From Rathayibacter sp. VKM Ac-2759 (GTDB taxonomy: Bacteria; Actinomycetota; Actinomycetes; Actinomycetales; Microbacteriaceae): 64,000 nucleotides of DNA. Below, piece after piece: positions 16,241-24,109 of this stretch. The translations under genes and the position numbers were made by a program. The notes beneath the pieces are model-generated. The model had not been told where the DNA came from, ran no database searches, and was given only the letters and a program-made list of their open reading frames with translations. Position 1 is the stretch's first letter. The number at the start of each line of letters is the position of its first letter. The stretch covers positions 3,658,001-3,722,000 of the forward strand of contig NZ_CP047176.1 in assembly GCF_009834225.1 (NCBI RefSeq), given 5' to 3'.

Positions 16241-17245
16241 TCAGAGGGTGAGCACGAGGGTGCCGCCGACGGCGGCGGAGCGCAGCTCGGCGATCCCGCG
16301 CTCGAGCTCCCGGAACGGGACGCGAGTGACCGTCGGAGTCAGCCGGAGCGTGCCCGCGAGGCGCAGGAGCGTGTCGCCGTCGGCACGGGTGTTCGCGGCG
16401 ACGCTGCGCAGATCCCGCTCCTGGAACAGGTGGTTCCGGTAGTCCATCGCCGGGATGTCCGAGAGGTGGATGCCCGCGGCGACGACGGTGCCTCCGCGAT
16501 CGGTCGCGGCGAGCGCCGCCATCAGCAGCGGCCCGGAGGGGGCGAAGACGATCGCGGAGTCGAGCGGGCACGGCGGAGCGTCGCGCTCTCCTCCCACGTA
16601 GGCCACGCCGAGCGCCGCCGCCGCCGCGCGGTGGTGCTCGCCGCGGGTCATGACGAACACCTCCGCCCCCGCCGCCATCGCCAGCTGCGCCGTGATGTGA
16701 GCGCTCGAGCCGAAGCCGTAGACGCCCAGCCGGCCGCCCGGCGGGAGATTCGCGCGCTCGAGGGCGCGGAAGCCGATGATGCCGGCGCAGAGCAGTGGCG
16801 CGGTGGTGACCGGGTCGGCGTCACGGGGCAGCCGGTAGGCGAACGCCGCGGGGACGCTGACGTACTCGGCGAAGCCTCCGTCGGCGTCCCACCCGGTGTA
16901 GACCGAGCCGGGGCACAGGTTCTCGCGTCCGGAGCGGCACCAGCGACAGCTCCCGCAGGTGCGACGCAGCCAGGCGACCCCGACGACGTCGCCGCGGGAG
17001 TAGCCCGTGGCGGTGGCCCCGACCTCCTCGACCACGCCGACGACCTGGTGGCCGGGAACGACCCGCCGACGGTGGACCGGCAGCTCCTGGTCGATCACGT
17101 GCAGGTCGGTCCGGCAGAGGCCGCAGGCCCGCACCCGCACGACCAGCTCGTCGGCCACGGGCTCGGGGAGCGGCATCGAGGAGAGGGTCAGCCGTCCCCG
17201 GTCGCTGCGCCAGCCCGCCATCCCCGAGAGGGCGGAGCCGATCAT
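16241..17245 (-). CDS. Zinc-binding alcohol dehydrogenase family protein
   Basis: A 334-residue medium-chain dehydrogenase distinct from its neighbour. Catalytic zinc ligands Cys44 (CGLCRTDLH) and His66 (GHQVVG) and the four structural cysteines 97/100/103/111 are present. The coenzyme loop is GVYGFGSSAH, a variant of GxGxxG seen in the AdhA-like branch of actinobacteria. ATG at 17245 follows GAGGAG. A palindromic GGGAC...GTCCC box lies about 102 bp upstream. A role in aldehyde/alcohol redox balance under low oxygen or other stress is inferred from the context. Confidence 0.9.
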   Translation of the reverse strand: MIGSALSGMAGWRSDRGRLTLSSMPLPEPVADELVVRVRACGLCRTDLHVIDQELPVHRRRVVPGHQVVGVVEEVGATATGYSRGDVVGVAWLRRTCGSCRWCRSGRENLCPGSVYTGWDADGGFAEYVSVPAAFAYRLPRDADPVTTAPLLCAGIIGFRALERANLPPGGRLGVYGFGSSAHITAQLAMAAGAEVFVMTRGEHHRAAAAALGVAYVGGERDAPPCPLDSAIVFAPSGPLLMAALAATDRGGTVVAAGIHLSDIPAMDYRNHLFQERDLRSVAANTRADGDTLLRLAGTLRLTPTVTRVPFRELERGIAELRSAAVGGTLVLTL

Positions 17246-17346
17246 CCGCGACTCCTCGCGGCTCCCCGGGCACCGACGACGATCCTGCCTGCCACGATGT
17301 CCTCCCGTGCCCGTCCGGACACCAGTCGATCGGCTCGCCGCCGCGC

Positions 17347-17366
17347 GGGACAGGGCCGATGGTCCC
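17347..17366 (-). promoter_or_regulatory. GGGAC(N10)GTCCC box
   Basis: GGGACCATCGGCCCTGTCCC on the minus strand, about 102 bp upstream of the second alcohol dehydrogenase start. It contains the GGGAC-N-TCGGCCC order typical of DosR-type response-regulator sites. Confidence 0.5.
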
Positions 17367-17370
17367 GCGC

Positions 17371-17814
17371 TCAGGCGGTCGGGCGCCCGGCCTTCGTCAG
17401 GTGGCGCTGGAAGGACCGGCCGCGCACCGACGTCGGCGTGATCCGGACGTAGGTGTGGTCGGCGATCGGGATCCACTCGGGCAGCGGTGATCGCGCGGCT
17501 CGGATCGGATCCCTCTCGCGCCGGTCGGGCGCCGCCTCGCCGATCAGCACGACGCTCCACGCCGCCTCCGCCGAGCGCTCGTCGGACTCGAGCGCGACGT
17601 GCGGATCGGCCTCCAGCGCGCGCAGCTTCGTCCCCTCGGCGGTGCGGAACAGGATCGTCCGCTCCTCGACGACGAAGTCGATCGGGAAGACGTCGGGCCG
17701 ACCGTCGACCGTGACCGCGAGGCGCCCGAACGACGCCTCCTTCAGCAGGTGCCAGCAGCTCAGCTCGGACAGCTCGATCACCGGACCCTGCGGGGTCCAC
17801 TCGATCTGGCTCAC
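17371..17814 (-). CDS. Pyridoxamine 5'-phosphate oxidase-fold flavin/F420-binding protein
   Basis: A 147-residue split-barrel protein. The block ELSCWHLLKEASFGRLAVTVDGRPDVFPIDFVV, spread over the first 50 residues, is the start of the PNPOx-like barrel, and residues IPIADHTYVRITPTSVRGRSF close it. Such proteins bind FMN or F420; the exact reaction is unknown. It starts at a GTG (17814) whose bases overlap the TGA of the upstream SHOCT gene, so translation is coupled. The pair shares the upstream GGGAC-GATG-GTCCC palindrome. Confidence 0.85.
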   Translation of the reverse strand: MSQIEWTPQGPVIELSELSCWHLLKEASFGRLAVTVDGRPDVFPIDFVVEERTILFRTAEGTKLRALEADPHVALESDERSAEAAWSVVLIGEAAPDRRERDPIRAARSPLPEWIPIADHTYVRITPTSVRGRSFQRHLTKAGRPTA

Positions 17815-18203
17815 GCGCCGAGCGCCCGGGACTTCAGCTGCTCGAACTCCTGGGCCGAGATCGTGCCGTCGTCGGCGAGGCTCTTCGCCTTGGCGATCTC
17901 GTCGGCCGCGCTCGAGGCGGGCACCGCGGCGCGGCGGTAGTCGTCGACCACGGCCTGCATCTGCCGGGTCGCGCGCTCGGCGCGCTCCTGCATGCCGCGG
18001 CCGCGGGCGATCAGGTAGACGAGGACGGTGAGGAACGGGACGAAGACGAGGAAGAGCACCCACAGCGCCTTCCAGCCCCCGCTGAGCTGGTGGTCGCGGA
18101 ACAGGTCGGTGATCACCGAGAAGAGCGCGGACAGATAGGCGATGAAGGCGAAGACCCAGAAGAATCCCCAGAGGATCGTCCAGAAATCGCTCGTGTCGAA
18201 CAT
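17811..18203 (-). CDS. Membrane protein with phospholipase-D-like N-terminal helices and SHOCT domain
   Basis: A 130-residue protein. Residues about 8-65 hold two transmembrane helices of the PLDc_N type (WTILWGFFWVFAFIAYL; ALWVLFLVFVPFLTVLVYLIAR); residues about 100-128 are a SHOCT motif (IAKAKSLADDGTISAQEFEQLKSRAL), a short helical element thought to mediate oligomerisation. First gene of a two-gene unit with the PPOX-fold gene (4-bp overlap). Function unknown. Confidence 0.88.
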   Translation of the reverse strand: MFDTSDFWTILWGFFWVFAFIAYLSALFSVITDLFRDHQLSGGWKALWVLFLVFVPFLTVLVYLIARGRGMQERAERATRQMQAVVDDYRRAAVPASSAADEIAKAKSLADDGTISAQEFEQLKSRALGA

Positions 18204-18308
18204 GGCAGTGCCCGCTTCCCTCGCAGATCCGCGCGGCGGCCGCCGTCGCGCGGCGCGCGCTTCGTCGCGCCCGCACGCTCACTCTCGTCCCGCGCCGCTC
18301 TCCGGGGA

Positions 18309-18322
18309 GGGACGATGGTCCC
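18309..18322. promoter_or_regulatory. GGGAC-GATG-GTCCC palindrome
   Basis: GGGACGATGGTCCC lies 106 bp upstream of the SHOCT gene start on the minus strand and 107 bp upstream of the MFS start on the plus strand, so it could serve both. It resembles the boxes at 17347-17366 and 16173-16187. Confidence 0.5.
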
Positions 18323-18428
18323 GCCGGGTAGCGACGCCGCAGGCGAGGGTTCTCCGTCCCGCCGGGCCCATGCGGCGCTCGCTCGTGCGAAGCTGGAGGG
18401 TCGTCTCCCCTCCACCCCTCTGGACACC

Positions 18429-19637
18429 GTGAACACCCCTCAGAACCCCCGCTTCCCCTGGATCGGCCTGCTCACCCTCGCCGGCGCCATCTTCGTCTCG
18501 GTCACGAGCGAGTTCCTGCCGACCGGTCTCATCCCCGACATGTCGCGCGATCTCGGCGTCAGCATCTCGCTGACCGGCCAGCTCGTGACGATCTTCGCGG
18601 CGACCGTGGTCGTCGCGACGACTCCGCTGACCCTCGTCACCCAGCGCTACTCGCGCAAGAGCCTCGTGCTGGTCGCGCTCTGCACCATCGCGCTCGCGAA
18701 CGTGCTCGCCGCACTGGCGCCGACGTTCGGGCTTCTGGTGGGCGCGCGGATCCTCGGCGGGCTGGCGCACGGGCTCTTCTGGGCGGTCGTCGCCGCCTAC
18801 TCCGCGCACCTCGTCGCGCCCGAGCAGCTCGGCCGGGCGACCGCGATCACGGCGGGCGGAGGCTCCGCGGCGTTCGTACTCGGCGTTCCGGTCGGCACCG
18901 CGCTCGGCCACGCCTTCGGCTGGCGGCCGACCTTCGCGATCCTGGGCGGGATCGTGCTCGTGCTCGCGCTGGTGGTCGTGAAGTTCCTGCCCGCCGTCGA
19001 CCACCGCATCCCGGTGAAGACCGGGGAGATCCGGCTGCCGGCGCGCAAGGACCGCTCGCTGCCGCGCATCCTCGGGGTGTGCCTGGTGATCCTGCTCGTG
19101 CTGATCGGGCAGAACACCCTCTCGACCTACATCACGCCGTGGCTCGAGAACGCCTCGTTCTCGCCCGACAGCATCCCGCTGGTGCTCTTCGCGTTCGGAG
19201 GCGCGGGGGCGGTCGGCCTCGTGCTCGCCGGCTTCGCGACCGACCGCTTCCCGCGCGTCGGGTTCATCATCGCGGCGGTGGCGGTCGTCCTCGCACTGGC
19301 CGGGCTGGCCGCGGCCGCCGGAGCCCAGGCGACGGCGCTGGTCGTCGCGGCGGCGGTGGTCTGGAACATCGCGTTCGGCGGCATCCCGGCGATGCTGCAG
19401 ACGCGGATGCTGAGGACGTCGTCGTTCCAGCTGCGCAGTCTCGCGGCGGCGCTGCAGACGACGGCGTTCAACATCGGCATCGGCGGCGGCGCGATCGTCG
19501 GCGGTGTGGCGATCGACGTCGCGGGGCTCGAGGTGCTGCCGTGGGTGGCGATCGTGATCGTGGCGATCGGGCTCGTGGTGAGCCTGGTGATCGAGGCGCG
19601 GGCGGCGCGCGCGGTGCGGGAGAGCGTCGCGGCGTAG
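18429..19637 (+). CDS. MFS exporter, DHA1 (sugar-efflux/arabinose-efflux-like)
   Basis: A 402-residue major facilitator with 12 predicted helices. Helix 1 is GLLTLAGAIFVSVTSEFLPTGLIP, a pattern common in the YdhP/SotB drug or sugar exporters, where SEFLPTGLL is conserved. The GTG at 18429 puts helix 1 about ten residues from the start, as is usual, but has no clear ribosome binding site; an ATG at 18312 just after GGAGGG is an alternative that would add a poorly conserved tail. Substrate unknown. Confidence 0.8.
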   Translation: MNTPQNPRFPWIGLLTLAGAIFVSVTSEFLPTGLIPDMSRDLGVSISLTGQLVTIFAATVVVATTPLTLVTQRYSRKSLVLVALCTIALANVLAALAPTFGLLVGARILGGLAHGLFWAVVAAYSAHLVAPEQLGRATAITAGGGSAAFVLGVPVGTALGHAFGWRPTFAILGGIVLVLALVVVKFLPAVDHRIPVKTGEIRLPARKDRSLPRILGVCLVILLVLIGQNTLSTYITPWLENASFSPDSIPLVLFAFGGAGAVGLVLAGFATDRFPRVGFIIAAVAVVLALAGLAAAAGAQATALVVAAAVVWNIAFGGIPAMLQTRMLRTSSFQLRSLAAALQTTAFNIGIGGGAIVGGVAIDVAGLEVLPWVAIVIVAIGLVVSLVIEARAARAVRESVAA

Positions 19638-19693
19638 GCGGCTCCTCCCCCCGACCGATGACCTCGGCCACAGGTGGCGGATAGCGTGGCGGA

Positions 19694-20119
19694 ATGCCTC
19701 CGATCACTCAGCCCTACTACGGCGCCCCTCCGCTCGAGGCGGTGCGACGCTTCTTCACGAAGTACGCGACCTTCCGCGGCCGGGCGAGCCGCGCCGAGTA
19801 CTGGTGGATCATCCTCGCGGGGATCCTGCTGAATCTCGCCCTCCGCGCGCTCGACGGCTCGGTCTCGGGGCTGGAGCTCTCGTTCACGCCGTTCCGCTCG
19901 GGGAACGCGCAGTTCGAGACGCCGTGGGTGGCGGTGCTCGCGGGAGTCCTCGCGCTCGGCACCCTGATCCCCTCGCTGGCGCTGCTCTGGCGGCGGCTGC
20001 ACGACGTGAACCGCAGCGGCATGTGGATCTTCGCGCTCTTCATCCCGATCGCGGGCGCGGTGTTCCTGCTCATCCTGTTCCTGCTGCCGCCGCGGCCCGA
20101 GGGCGCGCGCTTCGACTGA
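19694..20119 (+). CDS. DUF805 membrane protein
   Basis: A 141-residue integral membrane protein with the DUF805 signature: F.GRASRAEYWW near the N-terminus (FRGRASRAEYWWI), three to four transmembrane helices, and ALLWRRLHDVNRSGMW before the last helices, ending FLLPPRPEGARFD. Function is unknown. It stands alone 56 bp after the MFS gene. Confidence 0.92.
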   Translation: MPPITQPYYGAPPLEAVRRFFTKYATFRGRASRAEYWWIILAGILLNLALRALDGSVSGLELSFTPFRSGNAQFETPWVAVLAGVLALGTLIPSLALLWRRLHDVNRSGMWIFALFIPIAGAVFLLILFLLPPRPEGARFD

Positions 20120-20180
20120 CGGGCGCGACGGCTAGCCTGGTCGCGGCCCGCTCGACGGGCGGAGGATCGGAGGACCGCGG

Positions 20181-20570
20181 ATGAGCGATCTCCTCGGACT
20201 CCACCACCTCGCGATCATCGTCAGCGACTACGAGCGCTCGAAGCGGTTCTATCTCGATGTCCTCGGCTTCCGCCTCGACTCCGAGGTGCACCGGGCCGAC
20301 CGAGGGTCGTGGATGGCGAACCTCAGTCTGAACGGCAGCTACCTGATCGAGCTGTTCACCTTCCCGCGCGCGCCCGATCGAGTCTCCGATCCGGAGGCGC
20401 TCGGGCTGCGGCACCTGGCGTTCGCCGCGTCCGATCCGCGGGCGGTGCGCGAGCGCTTCGTGGCGGCGGGGATCGAGTGCGAGCCCCTGCGCGAGGACCC
20501 GCACACGGGCCGGACGCTGTTCTTCCTCCGCGACCCCGACGGCCTGCCGATCGAGATCCACGAGGCCTGA
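20181..20570 (+). CDS. VOC-family (glyoxalase/YaeR-like) metalloprotein
   Basis: A 129-residue vicinal-oxygen-chelate protein with two beta-alpha-beta-beta-beta units. LHHLAIIVSDYERSKRFYLDVLGF and RHLAFAASD supply metal-binding His residues, and GLPIEIHEA ends with the conserved Glu. It resembles the YaeR/SMU508 branch of glyoxalase-I-like proteins; the actual reaction is unknown. GGAGGATCGGAGGA precedes the ATG. It is convergent with the LacI gene only 2 bp away, without an obvious terminator. Confidence 0.88.
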   Translation: MSDLLGLHHLAIIVSDYERSKRFYLDVLGFRLDSEVHRADRGSWMANLSLNGSYLIELFTFPRAPDRVSDPEALGLRHLAFAASDPRAVRERFVAAGIECEPLREDPHTGRTLFFLRDPDGLPIEIHEA

Positions 20571-20572
20571 CC

Positions 20573-21592
20573 TCAGCGCGGGGGCGCGGTGCTCCCCCGG
20601 ACGACGAGGGTCGGGGCGATCAGAGGAATCGCGCCCACCTCCTCGCCCCGCATCAGGGCGAGGACCCTGTCGACGGCGAGCTGGCCGACCTGCGCGAAGT
20701 CGAGGTGCACCGTCGACAGGCTCGGCCGGTAGAAGCCGGCCTCGGGCACGTCGTCGAAGCCGATGACGCTCCGATCGCCCGGGACGCTGATCCCGTGGTC
20801 GTCGAACGCCTTGATCACGCCGAGCGCGAAGGGGTCGTTCGCGGCGAAGACCGCGGTGACGTCGGGATCGGCCGCGAGCTCGACTCCTGCGCGGTAGCCC
20901 TCGGCGACGCTCCAGTCCGCCGTGCGGACCGCGGGCCGGAGGACCCGGCGCTCGCGAGCGAGCTCCGACGCCCAGCCGCGCTCACGCGCGTCGGAGGCCA
21001 TCCAGCCGTCGGGCCCGCGCACGTGGGCGACACTCCGGTGACCGAGGTCGAGCAGATGGCGGACGGCGAGCTGCGCGCCGTGCACCTCGTCGATCGACAC
21101 GCTCGACGGACCGGGCGAGGATCCCTGCTCGAAGGAGATGACGGGGATGGTGGAGTCCGTCCCGCGGAGCGTCTCGACCGCGCTCACGAGCGGGACGAGG
21201 ACGATGATGCCGTCGACCTCGTCGGCGGTGAGCTCGTCGAGCGCGTGCCGGATGCTCGCCCGGTCGACGTCGCCGAGCGTGATCAGCCTCGTCGAGTAGC
21301 CGTTCCGGCGGGCCTGCTCGGAGATCCCGTACAGCGCGACCGACGGCCCGTGCACCGAGAGGGAGTAGCTGACCACTCCGATGTTCATGGTCTTGCTGCT
21401 CGCCAGGGCCGCCGCCGCGGTGTTGCGGCGGTAGCGGAGCTGGGCGATGGCCTGCTCGGTGCGCGCACGGATCTCGGGCGACACGTTCGGCGCGCCGTTG
21501 ATCACGCGCGAGACCGTCTGCTGCGAGACCCCGGCGAGCGCCGCGACGTCGACCATCCGCGGCCCCTGGGACCGCGACGACATCCGGCTCAT
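20573..21592 (-). CDS. LacI-family transcriptional regulator
   Basis: A 339-residue repressor. The N-terminal HTH is MVDVAALAGVSQQTVSRVING with hinge helix AAALASSKTMNIGVV; the rest is a periplasmic-binding-protein-like sugar sensor. It closely resembles the LacI half of the LacI-AKR fusion upstream, including WMASDARERGW and VIGFDDVPEAGFYRP, so the two probably arose by duplication. It is the last gene of the nitrilase/ABC/GMC locus, separated from the previous gene by an 11-bp inverted repeat, and a CATAAT -10-like hexamer (21654-21649) may give it a promoter of its own. Ligand unknown. Confidence 0.93.
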   Translation of the reverse strand: MSRMSSRSQGPRMVDVAALAGVSQQTVSRVINGAPNVSPEIRARTEQAIAQLRYRRNTAAAALASSKTMNIGVVSYSLSVHGPSVALYGISEQARRNGYSTRLITLGDVDRASIRHALDELTADEVDGIIVLVPLVSAVETLRGTDSTIPVISFEQGSSPGPSSVSIDEVHGAQLAVRHLLDLGHRSVAHVRGPDGWMASDARERGWASELARERRVLRPAVRTADWSVAEGYRAGVELAADPDVTAVFAANDPFALGVIKAFDDHGISVPGDRSVIGFDDVPEAGFYRPSLSTVHLDFAQVGQLAVDRVLALMRGEEVGAIPLIAPTLVVRGSTAPPR

Positions 21593-21621
21593 CCGGCGAT
21601 CCCGCTGCAGCGGGGAGGGGT

Positions 21622-21672
21622 CGGCGGTTCGGTCGAGGCCATGGCTGAATTATGCCCCGAGCCGAACCGCCG
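21622..21672 (-). terminator. 11-bp stem-loop between the small-subunit gene and lacI
   Basis: CGGCGGTTCGG (21622-21632) pairs perfectly with 21662-21672 around a 29-nt loop. It lies just past the stop of the gluconate-dehydrogenase-like gene and could partly terminate the long transcript or act as an operator for the downstream lacI. Confidence 0.5.
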
Positions 21673-21678
21673 GTCCTG

Positions 21679-22395
21679 TCAGGGGCGCCGGTAGCGCAGC
21701 ACCTCCGGGTGGCGCTCGTAGGGCCACTCGGCCTCGGGCACCATGTACTTCGTCGTGGTGTAGCTGCCGTCCATCGTCGCCTTCAGCGTCGGAGGACCGT
21801 CGAAGCCGATGACCGCCCAGCCGACGCGGTTCTCGTTGCCGCCGTAGACCGGGTCGCCGTAGAAGCCCTGCCGGGTGTTCAGCACCAGCAGGGGGAAGAA
21901 CTCGAGGAAGTCCTCGTTGACCGGCTGGTTGCCGGCCGGCGCTCCTCCGCTGCCCTGACCGTCCGACTCCGCGAAGAGGAACCGCACCGGCTTCTCCTCC
22001 CGCGAGAGCGCGACGAGCACCGCGTCCTGCTGGTCGTCGTCCAGCTCGACGAACGTGCCGCCGTACTGCTCACCGGCCAGACGGTCGAGCTCGACGACGC
22101 CCTCACGGTAGAAGACCCGCCGGCTGTCGATCCGCTCCTGCCACGCCTGCTCCTCGAGGCCCTCCATGCGGAGCCAGCCGATGCCGTCCGCGGCGGGGAA
22201 CACGAACGCCGTGCCCGAGAGCATCCGATCGATGAAGCGCACCACCTTCGCCTCGCGCGCGCCGGGGTGGTGGTCCGTCGGGATGATCCGCGCTGTGGCG
22301 GCCTCGATCGTGTCCCACTCGTGCTGCTCGAAGAACAGCGGCCCGTCGACGTCGCGCGTCGAGATCGGTACCGTGACCCACTCTGCCTGTCCCAT
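21679..22395 (-). CDS. Gluconate 2-dehydrogenase subunit 3 family protein
   Basis: A 238-residue small subunit partner of GMC flavoproteins. The family opening FFEQHEWDTIEAATARIIPTD and later FFPLLVLNTRQGFYGDP are recognisable. In membrane gluconate dehydrogenases this subunit is exported with the flavoprotein by a Tat signal; none is seen here, so the complex probably stays in the cytoplasm. ATG at 22395 follows GAAAGGACGATCATC. It is directly downstream of the GMC gene. No cytochrome-c subunit gene is present in the locus, so the electron acceptor is unclear. Confidence 0.9.
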   Translation of the reverse strand: MGQAEWVTVPISTRDVDGPLFFEQHEWDTIEAATARIIPTDHHPGAREAKVVRFIDRMLSGTAFVFPAADGIGWLRMEGLEEQAWQERIDSRRVFYREGVVELDRLAGEQYGGTFVELDDDQQDAVLVALSREEKPVRFLFAESDGQGSGGAPAGNQPVNEDFLEFFPLLVLNTRQGFYGDPVYGGNENRVGWAVIGFDGPPTLKATMDGSYTTTKYMVPEAEWPYERHPEVLRYRRP

Positions 22396-22425
22396 GATGA
22401 TCGTCCTTTCCTTCGTCTCGTCTGA

Positions 22426-24081
22426 TCAGTCGTCCGACGACCAGCCGCGGGAGTCGACCGCGATGATGCGGTCGCTGCAGCGCCAGGCGTTGGCCATGAT
22501 CGTGAGCGCCGGGTTGATGCCCGTCGCAGTGGGGAAGAAGCTCGCGTCGAAGACGTAGAGGTTCGGCACCTCGTGCGAGCGGCACCACTTGTCGACGACG
22601 GAGGTGGCGGGGTCGTCGCCCATCCGCACCGTGCCGAGCTCGTGCGAGGTGTTGCCGGTGATCCGCTCCATGTTCACCGGCACGACCTTCTTGGCCCCCG
22701 CGGCCTCGAGGATCTCGCCGTTCTTGGCGACCTGCCACTTCTCCTGCGCGAAGTCGTTGGGGTGCGGGGTGTGCGTGATGCGGGCGACAGGGAGCCCCCA
22801 GGCGTCCTTCACCGTCGGGTCGAGGTCGACGCGGTTGGTCTCCCGGGGCAGGTCGTGCAGCAGGATGCCGATCTTCATCGAGTGGTTGAAGAGCTCGCGG
22901 TCGGCGTCCTTCGACGCCTGGCCCCAGCTCGGGCGCCCCGGGAAGCTCCAGTTCACCGGGTGGCCGATCATCGACGGGAAGATCAGCGAGCCGAGGATGT
23001 GGCCGCGGCTCGCATCGGTCTCGTAGAAGTCGAACGAGCACAGGCTCATGTAGTGGCCGGCCCAGCCGTACAGCGGGTCGCTCACCTCGCGGTCGAAGAG
23101 CCCGACCGAGAACGAGTACTGGTGGAACGTGGCGTTGCGACCGACCTGGCCGCTGCCGTTGGCCAGCCCGTCGGGGAACTGCGCCGACTTCGACATCAGG
23201 AGGAGTCGGGGCGTCTCGATCCCGCCGCCCGCGACGATCACGGCGTTCGCCTTCTGCACGAACTCGTTGCCGTCCTCGTCCTGGTAGCGCACGCCGGTCG
23301 CCCTGCCGTCGGGGCCGACCAGGATCTCGCTGACGTAGCAGTCGGGGCGCAGGTCGTAGAGCCCGGTGGCGATCGCGTCGGGGATGAAGTTGATCAGCGT
23401 CGACGACTTGCCGGTGCCCGGGTCGGGGTACTGCTGCCAGAACCCGTTCTCGCTGAACGGCTGACGGCCGCGGTAGGGCTCGGTGACCATGCCCTGCGGC
23501 ATCGGGAACGTCGAGTGCCCGAGCCTGTCCATGGCCGTGGCGAACGTGCGGCCGATCTGGCTGAGCGGCGACGGCTTGGTGGGGTAGCCCTTCGAGCGTC
23601 GGCCCTCCCAGCGGTTCGCGCCGGCGAGGCCCGACGTGCCGAACTCCCACTCGACCCGCGTGTAGTACGGCTCGAGCTCGTCATAGGTGATCGGCCAGTC
23701 GACGAGGCTCGCGCCCTCGACGTCGCCGTGCAGCGACCGGAGCTTGAAGTCCGACTCCGTCATGCGGGGGACCATCCCTCCCCAGTGCGTGGTGCCGCCG
23801 CCGACCACCTGCGGGGTGGCGGAGAAGTTCGTGACGGCCGCCTCCTCGCTCTCGTTCTGGCGATAGGTGCGCGGCTTGAGCTTCGGGTCCTGCCAGATGA
23901 AGTTGCGGTTGAGGTACTTCAGCTCGTCGCCGGAGGCGTGCTCGGGCTTCAGCCACGGACCTCGCTCGAGGCCGACGACCCGAAGGCCCGCCTCGGTCAG
24001 GACCTTGGCGGCGGTCGCGCCGCCCGCTCCCGCCCCGACGATGACGACGTCGACGGGCTCGGGGTTCTTGATGGTGCTCAT
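22426..24081 (-). CDS. GMC-family FAD-dependent oxidoreductase
   Basis: A 551-residue flavoprotein. FAD-binding VDVVIVGAGAGGATAAKVL is at the N-terminus, followed by GGGTTHWGGM and a C-terminal active site region with SHELGT and TGINPALTIMANAW, holding the catalytic His/Asn pair. It is closest in type to the large subunits of gluconate/2-keto-gluconate dehydrogenases and to the FAD-dependent glycoside or pyranose 3-oxidases known from Microbacteriaceae. ATG at 24081 is chosen from the GGAAGGA spacing; a GTG one codon upstream is also possible. Together with subunit 3 it should oxidise a sugar or sugar derivative imported by the ABC system of the same locus. Confidence 0.9.
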   Translation of the reverse strand: MSTIKNPEPVDVVIVGAGAGGATAAKVLTEAGLRVVGLERGPWLKPEHASGDELKYLNRNFIWQDPKLKPRTYRQNESEEAAVTNFSATPQVVGGGTTHWGGMVPRMTESDFKLRSLHGDVEGASLVDWPITYDELEPYYTRVEWEFGTSGLAGANRWEGRRSKGYPTKPSPLSQIGRTFATAMDRLGHSTFPMPQGMVTEPYRGRQPFSENGFWQQYPDPGTGKSSTLINFIPDAIATGLYDLRPDCYVSEILVGPDGRATGVRYQDEDGNEFVQKANAVIVAGGGIETPRLLLMSKSAQFPDGLANGSGQVGRNATFHQYSFSVGLFDREVSDPLYGWAGHYMSLCSFDFYETDASRGHILGSLIFPSMIGHPVNWSFPGRPSWGQASKDADRELFNHSMKIGILLHDLPRETNRVDLDPTVKDAWGLPVARITHTPHPNDFAQEKWQVAKNGEILEAAGAKKVVPVNMERITGNTSHELGTVRMGDDPATSVVDKWCRSHEVPNLYVFDASFFPTATGINPALTIMANAWRCSDRIIAVDSRGWSSDD

Positions 24082-24109
24082 CACGGTGTTCCTTCCTGGA
24101 CCCTGAGGG

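Noticed and set aside
14007-16571. An 854-residue open frame on the minus strand that extends the SDR frame upstream
   Set aside because: Its N-terminal 550 residues are an Arg/Pro/Gly-rich out-of-frame reading of the alcohol dehydrogenase genes; the SDR has its own start with ribosome binding site at 14918.
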